Part shown: positions 50,747 to 61,226 of the stretch, in pieces
Position numbering within the stretch: position 1 is the first letter of the stretch
Layout of the letters: every line of letters starts with the position of its first letter
DNA from: Lingula anatina
Taxonomy: Eukaryota > Brachiopoda > Lingulata > Lingulida > Lingulidae
Length of the DNA stretch: 64,000 nt
Direction: 5' to 3'
Assembly: GCF_001039355.2 (NCBI RefSeq)
Contig: NW_019774291.1
Coordinates: forward strand, 836,877-900,876
Translations under genes and position numbers: made by a program
Notes under the pieces: model-generated
Seen by the model: the letters and a program-made list of their open reading frames with translations, nothing else
Databases searched by the model: none
What the model was told of the DNA's origin: nothing

Positions 50747-53700
50747 TTAAATCTTTTCAAAAATTCCAAAAGACCAAGAGAGAGAGAAAGAGAGAGAGAA
50801 AGAGTAGAAGAGAGAGAAAGACTGACTTGGCAAACAAACGTACTGTAGGATCTCATCTGTCTGTGAATGCAGAAGATATCCGGTCTGTACCATCATGTTC
50901 GACTTCCTTTCATCCCCCCTAAGTTCTATCTCCTGTCCGCCGCCCAAGTGCCTGCTGTGCTCCTGCCGCCAACTGTTGTTACGATCTCGCTGCACAGAAC
51001 TCCCACGGGAGATGGTGCTGGAGCGCATACTTGTGGTATGGTACCGAGTTCCACGGTCTCTCCGGTACGAGCTCTGGCTTCTCAAGCTGCCGCCACGTTT
51101 ACATCTGCGGCAGAGTAATTTTAGATCGGCCTGGAGAAAAATATATCGGAAATAAGAGTACGTGATTACAAGACATTTGAAAAATAACGCCAACTGTTGA
51201 TAAAATCATATTAGAACAACTTGATATTGGCCCTTTAGTTATTTATGAAATTGGCGAAAATAACCAAAACCAGTGATTCCTCAATTAGTGAGTCAAAGTG
51301 TGTGACATTAAGTTTCAGGTAACAAAATAACAAATACCCTGAAGTTTTCATTTAGAAATCCATAAATTATAGGGTTGCTGAAGCTGTTCGACATGGCCAG
51401 CCAGTGGCATGTGAAGAAAACACCGTAGTACACGCGCTCGTGTGTTTCTGTCTTGACGAGTAACAAGAGGTCCGGCTTGGCGTCCAGGATTAAGGCCCAG
51501 AGGTGCAGCGGAAGCCAACACAATGCAAACACCACTACCACAGCCACAAGCATTTTGATCACCTTATGGAAACATTAGAAAGAACATATTTTTAGAAAAT
51601 ATTAAACACCACTTGTGGGTTTTTTTTCTCTATTTCTATGATTATCGATTTATACTATACAATTTGCAGCTGTGTAAATTTTAACGATGGTAGACTTTTT
51701 ACCATTTGACAGTTTTATGAAATATGAAGGCAACATATTCTGTCTTTCCTTGTTCCAGATTGAAACACTTAATCAGACACGTGGATGTCGCATGTATATT
51801 AAAGATAAAAGCAGGTTATTTTCAGTAAGCTTTTTAAGTTTTAATTCACCAGATTGAATGGCCATTTTATATGGAAATAAATCATGACAGTTCATTTAAA
51901 ACCGTTTTATGAAAAGGTACGTGTATTTCTCTCCATCTTACCCTTCTTTTAGATTCAAGTTGCAGCTGATCCCTCACTTCGTCAGGATTTCCAGGGGTGG
52001 TATATTCCCACAAAGATTTGCCAATACAGTAGTAGGACACCGAGAGAGCTCCCAGGGGGAGAAAATAAGCCGATAGAAACATAAAAACCGTGTACCCTAA
52101 ATGTAAATCAAAAGGCAACATTTAAGAGATGTAGAAAACAGTGCTTCATCGACTGACAATTGAGTAGTATGAGAACCTAGGGCTCAGCCAAATATCTTCA
52201 TTATTTTATGAGTAGTCGTTATATCATTGCTTAATCTAATACTTATTTTCTATTGTGCATTTTCATCTGCCCATGTAGATAGGCCCTATATACGCTACAA
52301 TGAATAAAGCAAAGCATGGCGATTTTAGAACAGACGACTATACAACTATAAGCTACGTAGCTACTTAGGATTTATATTTTTTCTACTTATGTAGATCAAT
52401 TTACTTTTGATAGATGACTGAGGAATGGTTCACTACTTATACAGTACAAATACTTTGAGAAATACTCGAACGCAACACTGTGCTTAATGGAACATGTATC
52501 CTTTAAACGTATCTTTACGTGCAACTTGAAACCCACAAAGTCATTTCATCGCTGTAATTCACACGATTTATTTTGTACTCAGCATCAAAGAAAGCTTCAT
52601 CACGTCACAGCCCTAAAAGGCGAGACATATGACTGACTACTTGAGTTTTGAGAAAACTGTAGAAAACCAAAACAGTCTATTGTAGACAAACCTAATCGAT
52701 AGGAACTGTCGGGCCAGATCTCGTTGCAGTCTTTGTGTTCTGTGAAGTTCTCTGACAATCTTGCCACAGCAAATTGCACCGACGCCAAGGCAAATGAGAC
52801 AACCCAAACAATAGATAAGACTACGCCTGCTTTCCTCTTGCTTAGTCGTCTTCTTAATGGGTATTTCACTGCCAGATACCTTGAAGAGGTACACAGTACA
52901 ATATAAACGTTCATCTATCAAATTCACAGAAGCATATTAAAACCGATATTCATTTTGGTCTTAAATTAGAACGTTTATATAGATGTAGTTTGGGTTTTTA
53001 CATAAGCTTCAGCTAATTTTTGCAAAAAAAAAAAAAAAAAAAAAAAAATTAAAAGCATTATAAAAAGTTAACATGGTAAGATACTCAAAGCAGTATCACA
53101 AAGCTATGCATTTACCGAGTATTCCCATAAACTAACTGTGAGGTATTAAGTAGATGAAAATAAATTGGTAATAACTGCATCTTAACCTGAATGAATACCT
53201 TCGTAGATTATTCTTAAATAAGTGGTGTAGATAACTTATCTGAATTTGAAAAAGATGAATGACAAGGCATATTTTCTCTTCCGTTGAGGTGACATGTAAA
53301 ACTAAATCAATTTTCTAACGATGCAAATAGAAAGTGTTATGTTGTGTTCCATGCGCATAACGCCGGATTGATCACAGGTATGCCCATTATGGTATAGGGT
53401 TACATCTGGAAATACAGCTTTTGAGATTTATTCCTGAACACTGTGAACATTGATACCAATAATTTCTCTCAATTATTGTCATTGCTGCCTCCAAGGACAA
53501 GAGGGTTCCGATTTTTATATCCTCTTGATGTATCAATTTAATTAAGTGGCAGTTGCTTTCGATTATGTATATATTGGAAACAGCGGAAATAAGCCTAGGT
53601 ACTTCTCTTATTTATTGGCCTTGCACATTACTAAAAAATTGAAAAAAAAAAACGAACTTGAAATATTGTAATACCTGAAAACAAAATGCAATGACAAAGA

Positions 53701-54516
53701 ACTTAATAAGGATGATATCTACATTATCCTAGAACTTTATTAAAAGCGCAACGAAAATATCATATACTGTTTCTGTTGACGGCCATGGATGGGTAAGGAG
53801 CGATGTGTCCTTAGTTGATGAGCATGTTCTCATAATGTGCAATATTTTAAACAGAGGCTTGTAATGTAACGGGGAAAATAGTAAGACGTTGAATAGAGAG
53901 AGAGAGAGAGAGAGAGAGAGAAATGGGAAGAAGGAAACTGGGAAACAGTAAATAAAAAGTTTGAAAGAACATAAAGTTCTTGTGGTTTCTACCTCGCGCA
54001 ACACCTAAGTAGAATCAATATAATCGTCACGCACGTATACCGTTCTTACCTGTCAATGCCAATGGTCATGTTGGTAAAAATACTGACTGACACCATAAGG
54101 ACCTGGGTAAACAGCACAAAGGTACACATGAATTCGCCAAACACCCAATCTCCCAGCATGGCCTGCGTGAAAGTAAAAGGAATACAGAACAGCGCCATTC
54201 CAAGGTCCGAAACCGCCAGGTTGACCAAAAATGTCGTCAGGTCGCTCCGTGATCGGTTGCCAAAGATGAGGATAATAATGACGGTCAGATTTCCCACTAT
54301 TGCAAACAGGGCTGTCATTGAATAGACTGTGGCGATGATTGCTTGCACCCCACGGTCAAACGGGTGTTTGTCTTCAAGGGAAAGGGACATCCACCATGGT
54401 AACGGAATATTAGCCCTACCATTTTCATCATGCTCCGTTAGTGATAAGTTAAACAGTCTGTTTTTAGAATGGTTACGCAACGTGTCATTCATAATTTTCC
54501 AGAACGACAAGTTCAT
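50747..54516 (-). CDS. Rhodopsin-family peptide GPCR 2 (472 aa, 5 exons)
   Basis: Exons in reading order: 54516-54050, 52879-52692, 52096-51942, 51562-51338, 51130-50747; 1419 nt, 472 residues. The N-terminus has sequons at N2, N10, N15 and N23. Landmarks: TM1 GN (75-76), TM2 NLAVSD with Asp 104, Cys 131 before TM3, D155-R156-Y157, loop-2 Cys 207, SLWEYTTPGN after TM5, TM6 CWLP, TM7 NPIIY, then GFLNENFR. Domain, intron positions and phases match GPCR 1, so the pair arose by tandem duplication. Donors after exons 2 (gtttgt) and 4 (gtattt) are weak, but frame and homology support them. The last 25 or so residues are read through a GA/CT microsatellite and may not be genuine. Likely a neuropeptide receptor of the tachykinin/NPFF-related group; ligand unknown. 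Confidence 0.91.
50778..50825. repeat. GA-rich microsatellite inside the GPCR 2 3' coding end
   Basis: Imperfect gagagaaag repeats. On the minus strand they are translated as a Ser/Phe/Leu-rich tail before the TAA at 50747-50749. Confidence 0.85.
52097..52691 (-). other. Intron 2 of GPCR 2
   Basis: 595 bp from the weak donor gtttgt to the acceptor tttag on the minus strand. Nothing else is recognised. Confidence 0.65.
52880..54049 (-). other. Intron 1 of GPCR 2
   Basis: 1170 bp within the DRY Arg codon (phase 2). It contains a GA microsatellite (about 53895-53921) and a poly-A run (about 53024-53048); otherwise AT-rich with no exon. Confidence 0.7.
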
Positions 54517-54837
54517 TTTGAAAAATCTACAATTACATTTTTATAATATGGCGTGAGCCGTGTAACGTTTCCAATCTCATGCTGTATCAAAGTGCGCAAA
54601 TGCATATATTAAGCGGCCGGTTGCAAAACCGGCGAAAATTGTGCTAATTAATAGTGACGTGCCAGTTTTACAAGTTGGCTTGACATGTGATATGTTTGCC
54701 AAGGAATTATATATACCTTCTTGGATATGCTTACTTTAGATAATCAAGTGCAAGAGTTCAATCCAGAGTATTCCAGAAACCAACAGCTTTTCGGTTGGGA
54801 TTCTAGGACCACCAGCTACTTAGTATGATTAATAAAA

Positions 54838-54878
<41 letters not shown>

Positions 54879-56933
54879 TATACATTCGCTTACATGATAC
54901 GCGCTTTATATAAATTAAACGACTTCTTAACCTAAAACACAATTTTAATTAAATCAGTGTAATTTATTTCGTGGAGGCCCTGGCCATTTTTGATCTGGTG
55001 TGCCCACGGCATCTCGAGTCGTAATAGTGCCATGCTTAGAACTTAGGCATCCGCAGTTATCATCTGCTCAGTTAGGCGACTGACTGAACGGACCTTTATT
55101 GCCAAGCACTTTGTACTTCCGAGTGAGACATGATGTAGACAAAAAACTACAAAACAATCCCCTCCCCTCTTAATGGAGGTATAAAAATATACCGGGCTGT
55201 ACATCAATATAATATTCATTGGAAGATGAAAGGATCCCCGTCTTTATTGAACGCCCACGACCTTTTCAGTAGTTTGGTGGTTTTACAACAAAACTTTTTA
55301 CTTTTAAACGCGTTTCATTTTTCTTCGGTCTTTTCAGCATTTGAAGCTAATCAGCTTACATCATTCCCTGAAATTAAGTACGCGGTTTTAGCTGGAAATA
55401 TTTGTATTCAATCACATTTTTGATACTTTACCACCAAAGACCAATTGTGGCATTTCCTGTCTATACACAATCATGTTTCTGAAATAAGACAAGTGATTTC
55501 GATGGTTCAGTCATTTTTATCCTTATTCCTTTTCAGATTCTTGAACATATCATTTACATTATTAAAGTTTGCAATTACAAAACTCTTTGATTTCACACTA
55601 AAAGGATACTTTTATGCATGAATAAATACAACTGAAGTAAATCAGGCTATAACTATACACAACAAAATGTAAAAGATCGCAAACACAGCATGCTGCGTTG
55701 CATTTTGATGCAAATCGATTGCATTCCATTTCAATGAAAAGAAAAGAGGTATTACTCAGTATAAACACCAGAAGTAACAGTGTGTTAGTATTGATATATA
55801 ATTTAATTGGTATAGTGAATCCTACGATTGAACCGACACGAAAGAATCTTATGTATGGGAACCGCAGGACATTATTGCGGTAGAGAAGACGCTGAATATG
55901 ACTAAACACATCGTCATCACAACTATGCATTGTGCAGTTTCGAAAATTGATTTTTGGACACATATACAGTTGCGAAGAGGAGGTAACACAAGTAATGTAT
56001 TCGAGAAATGTATTTAGAATGTGTTGATCTATGATACATGATTTACCCTGTATGACCTTAAATACGTAAGCAACCTCACAATGTCGTTCAGACGTCCTAT
56101 TTAATTAGCCTATCACTCCGTCCACCTGCTCACCAACTGTCGCAATCGGAAACGCCCTGCTTATTAAAGAACAGATAATCCAGGTAACTCAGAAGGGGTG
56201 TTTGCACAAAGTTTTGAAGTGTGACTCATGTTGGAACCTGGATCGGGCCTGTTTGTTAGAACCCAATCAGTTTACTGCTTCTCATAAGCCAGAAGCATCT
56301 GATTAAGAAAAAATTGCATTCCACGCTAACAAGTGCTTTTACCTGTTGCGCAGCATGATCTACCTCTGAGCCGGTTGTTGGACTGGGCCTTTTATTTCTC
56401 GCCAGCCGTGCGCAAAGTTACCAAATTAACACCTTACAACTAAAAAATGGGCGTGCTAGAATTTCTGAAACCCCCTAAATCTGGAAAATGTGCCACTGTA
56501 ATTAAGACCAAACATTATATTGCACTGGATGAGAGTGTCAAGGTTAATTCCAAGCAAATTTGGAATATGAACGTGTGCCAAATACATGTATGAAAATAGA
56601 AGTGTGTATGTGAATATCAGAGTAATCACACCTCGCAAGATCCCAGCATATAGCTACGTTAATTTTCCTGAACATCATTTCATCATTTTGGTTGTAGGGG
56701 TGTTGTTTTCATCTGGCTCAAATATGACTAACCCTTACTATTTCTAGAAACCCCGCTTCTACTCTTTTAGAACCAATGAGGTAACCGCGGGAGGAGTTAG
56801 AGGAGTTGAGAAGGTGAGCCAGACGCTAAAGGTGAAACGCTGGAGTGTCGTATTGCGATACCTTTCATCGAAAAGCATAAAAAAAAAGTGACTGGCTCTC
56901 GGAAAGTGACAGGAGGCCCCCGAACGGTTCAGA
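54517..56933. other. Intergenic region between GPCR 2 and the first EF-hand exon
   Basis: The divergent 5' ends of GPCR 2 (- strand) and the EF-hand exon (+ strand) face each other here, so both promoters should lie in this 2.4 kb. It holds a CT microsatellite (about 54841-54875). The last 170 bp (56765-56933) are less AT-rich and probably include the 5' UTR of exon 1a. No core promoter element is convincing. Confidence 0.55.
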
Positions 56934-57068
56934 ATGAGTTTTAGTTACGATCAGTTTGCTCACTTTTTTATTGAGACGGATATAGACCACAGCGGCTCTT
57001 TGGACATCGGGGAGTTAATAAGTCGGCTTAGAGCTGGTGGTTACAAGGGATCTCAGTTGCAAATCCAG
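56934..57068 (+). CDS. EF-hand first exon 1a (45 codons)
   Basis: ATG at 56934, donor gtaagc at 57069, phase 0. Encodes MSFSYDQFAHFFIETDIDHS and onward: a short helix, then a canonical 12-residue EF-hand calcium loop (D16, D18, S20, S22, D24, E27 as ligands, Gly at position 6), then LISRLRAGGYKG. It is about 60 percent identical to exon 1b at 61227-61355 and ends at the homologous point (QIQ against QIK). No second exon of its own was found in the 4.2 kb before exon 1b. It could be an alternative first exon spliced to 61836, or the remnant of a tandem gene copy. In-frame coding and intact loop residues argue that it is functional. Confidence 0.8.
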
Positions 57069-60000
57069 GTAAGCACTTGAGTTACCTGTGCCATCGAATT
57101 TCATACCTACTGTGGGTGGTGTGTGATAAGAGATCTATGTCTTTCTGTGTTAATCAATATATAGTAGTACCTGAATTACGTTGTATTTATTTTATCTGAC
57201 TATCTGTGAAGTACCGGTGTCTACGTTCTATATGAACGATATAAGTAAACACATTCAGTGTTTATGTGGCTTGATGTTCAAATGTTCCTAAACAAAACCT
57301 TGCATCGGGTCAAAATACTCCTATTGGTTTATGGTGAACGCCTAGTAAATGTTTTCTTGAACTTTACTGCCTGTAATGTATATGTGCATGTTTTCACAGA
57401 CGTACGTGGTATGTGCATACAGGCACAGTAGTAATAGTCTGAATGCCTTATTAATCGTGTCCGAACACGACGCCGTAATATTTTTGTGCAATACAGTTCT
57501 TAGTATATAATTTGCATAGATTATTACGCAATCAAGAGAGCCCCAGAAAAGACTAACACAACCACACAACCCGTTAATTGAGTTGTTGGGCTTATTTTTA
57601 CCTCTGATGTACGGTGTATAACTGGACTTGTTGGGATGGGACCTTTTTATATTCATGACCTATATAACACGTTATCTAGCTTATTACACACTACAACTAA
57701 GACTGCTTAACAACATCACTATTTTTATCTTATGTGCAAAAAGTAGAAAAATATGAACATCCATGTATGACAAGAACGCACGATTATGGTCCTCATCATT
57801 GTATTATTTGCATAGATTATAGTCTTATATCCGCGAATTTGAAGTCTGGTAAAACATAATATTGATCTACAACTCCATCGCCGATTTTTATTTACCGATC
57901 ATCGTGAAGGAAACAAATGATCAACCAGACAACACTTGGATGACATCGATATTGCAACTTTTGCTGTAATCTTGAGGTATTAATTATAAAATTAAACATA
58001 AAACTTTTGCTTTAGGTCAGTATGTTGTTTTGCAAACTTCAGCTGATGTCTTTGATGTTGTATCGTCAAATGGAAATAAAAATGTGTGGTCACAACCAAA
58101 AGTACACTGTATTGTATGAGTAACAATGCCCAAGATCCATGGTAAAAAAACAAATAACTATTTCTCTTCAATTTACCAATGACTTTAGATTGATAATGAA
58201 TGGGGTTGGTTAAGTTATGGGTTTGTGCCAATTAAAAACTACTTTCTCACTTTCTACAGTCGACAGGTAATGCCGTCATCTCATTCAAATTTTTCTTCTA
58301 GAAAGTATCGTACTCAATATTTCGCACACATATCTGAACGCAACTAAATGGCTCAAAAGCAAAGAGTTATGTTATATAACCAAATGACCAAACAGTCAAA
58401 ATATAAGGTTCTTTCTTTCTTTCTTTCATTCTTGATTTGTTTTCTCCACCTTTTAAAAGTCCTGTGTTCAGGCTGTTTGTGCAACCGTGCAGCATAACAA
58501 AACAGACGTATAAATCATGTTTCTTGTGTGCTTCATCCATCTTCTTAATCTACAGACCCCAGACCCGCAGAATCACTTTAATGAATATTTTTTTCCTTTG
58601 AAGTGACGGGCGCTAACATGCTTCTTGCTCATTTGCTGGACAGCTACACCACCTTAAACAGTGGTCACCTCGGACGTCATTATCTAAATCAGGTTGTTCT
58701 TAATGAAGTCAGTAAGCTGCCATCGGAATATTAAAGAGTGCTGATATCATTTTTCCATGCAGAATTTCGAGGTTAATTAGATTAAAAGCTTTATATTCCC
58801 TTTAAAAATAGAAAGTGTTCCCCTTGGGTTTAACGCGAGTGAAAACCATTAAGACGCGCTCATCGATTAATGAGTCGTTTCTTCAAAAGTTAAAATCATT
58901 GAGTTGCCATAAATGATCTTTCTAATATATCAATGCCCTCTAAGAACACACCTTTGTCTAAGGGACATCATAAATAGGTGGAGGCAATTACACTTAGTTT
59001 TGAGCCAGGATATTTTTGAGACAAAACCCCGAAGTACTTATAGCATGACCTCAAACGATTGTTCAGCTTTGTCGAGCTAAACAATACTAAAAGCAGCGTG
59101 TTAAGTTCCATAACCTCTTCAGGGTACTACTTACAAATTGTAGGAAATCGACAATTCTTACCCCTTTCTACAGCATGACATTTGAACTGCCAATTCGTTT
59201 AAAACACACTGTGATCCTGAGGCTATTGGAGATCTTAAATACTCTGACCCACATGTAACGCCCTGTCACTGGGCGCCTCCTGGATATCAAGAAGGGAGGT
59301 CAAGAGTGTCGGAAGCGCCATCCCAACTCCCGCTGCGAAAAAAAATGAGAGAACGGTGCACTTTGAGGCAAATGGTAGAGTTGAGAACTTGAAAATTGCT
59401 TCTGTGAAGATCAGTGTGTGTCTTTCATCCAAGTTACGGGGTGAATTTTTAGCATGCCCAATCCCCCCCCTCCAACCATACTGTGAAGTACATGTATATA
59501 TATATGTTCCTGAGCAACTAAGATTATAGTACGATGTTCTCTCAGCATGATTCCGCAAAATTAAACAATATTGCAAGATAATTCAAAGACGGCGAGAAGA
59601 GCTTACAAGATAAGTAACATGTAGAAATTCAACGTTTATTAAAAGTGTAAAATCGCCGTATGCATGTACTTACATCAAAAAGTAGGTTCATTACTTATTG
59701 CATAAATCAGCTTATGAGCCCAAGAGAATATACGATACGACAGCCTAATCTACATGTCTATTGATTTTTCATTTCAGTTTTGTGAATACTTAGTTTTTAA
59801 AGTTTCCTGTAAAGATATTACGTTTTTGTCTAGTGTAAAGCTGTTAAAAAAGCTTGATTAACTTTTAGTAGCTAGTTTATCGGTTAAACGAGCAAGTTTA
59901 TCTGTTAGTTAATTGCAAGACCTGTTTATGCACAGTTTAACTCTCTAATGTGTGATTTATATTTCATTTAAACAAAAAGAAAATAATAAGATATAAAAAA

Positions 60001-61226
60001 ATGCAGTCCGTTGCGTTAACCCGATTAGGATAAGTTTACCTTCGGCGTTTGCACCTCGTTTCTCTGCCTGAAATATCCAATAAACTTAATTACACTGTGT
60101 TTTTGGCCACAAGGAATTCTCACCATGACAATTGTTACACTTAGAAATGCTATTATATCATTAATTGGGATCATCTACCCCAAAGAACTCGGTGTATATG
60201 CACGAAATTGCTTAAGGCCATGCCGATTTAACTATCTGGAGTACTTATTGTGGGAAAAACAGACCCAAATAATTTGTTACTAATAGCATCGCGAGAATAT
60301 CCCGAATTTTAGGCAGGTTAAACTGCAGCCCCAAACAAATCTGAAGGGTTTTACTATACATTTTAGGGAGCCCCACATAAATTTACGATATAATATATAC
60401 ATAAAAAAAGTCACTCCTCTTAAGACTGTTATCTCACTTCCAGTACTTGGAGTCCTATTCTGCTACTCTCCCCATCAACGTGGTGTAGAAAAATGGACAT
60501 CCCCGAAGAGTTTGTTGGACAAGTTACAAGAATCATGTACTGTCTGCTATTTACGGAATTCTTCTTAAGTACCCTTTATATTGCACAGCTCAAGTAACAA
60601 GTGATCTATAAATTGCCGAGAAGAGAGAGAAAGATAGATAGAGAAAGAGAGATCCATATAGCCTATACCCATTCCATCACCCTTCACTTTGAGGTGTGTG
60701 AACAAATACCTGGCTGAAAACCCAAGTGTTGGAGAACAAATTAATTTAACACTGAATATATGTATTAATTATGCCAACATTGTAGAACATTGTGTTATGC
60801 TTCCCAAAAAATATAATAAAACCCTTAAGACTTGTTCTTCGAAGCGCTATCATTTGCTCTTCAGTGAAGTGATAAATAAATTAATGGGAGAAGGAGAGAG
60901 ACAACTGGCCGTTCTCTCAAAGAAACAACCTTATAAACAACATGAATTCCACGTATAGTAAAAAAAAAATTATCAGGCAAGGCACCTAAAAACAAGTCAT
61001 TTCAACATAAAATTCATATGAGTCACGTAGCCCCGCCCACACCAGTAAATGCATCAGTTGTGCGCTAAAGGACAGTTAACATTAACCTACACAATTCCCT
61101 TTTCTCGCTGGCATAATATAGGTCAGGCTGGAGTTTTACCGAGTCCAGCTTTCCTATCGTATTTCACCCTTTCCAAGGGATTAGCCAGTATAAACAGTAA
61201 ATAGACCGGTTGAATAAAGTACCAAG
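57069..61226 (+). other. Region between the two EF-hand first exons
   Basis: 4.2 kb searched by eye for a second EF-hand exon; none seen. AT-rich with a ctttc run near 58411 and a short GA stretch near 60625. TATAAA occurs at 61189-61194, 33 bp before the ATG of exon 1b, which is close for a TATA box unless the leader is very short. Confidence 0.55.

Noticed and set aside
55598-55963. 121-codon minus-strand frame upstream of GPCR 2
   Set aside because: Hydrophobic but without GPCR landmarks, and not placed or phased like the receptor exons.
59235-59576. 113-codon minus-strand frame near the EF-hand exons
   Set aside because: No EF-hand loop or other motif, and no supporting splice sites.
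59590-59625. Possible decayed EF-hand exon 2 (reads KDGEKSLQ)
   Set aside because: Lacks the spacing and the position-12 acid of an EF loop, and no homology to 61836-61930 extends on either side.
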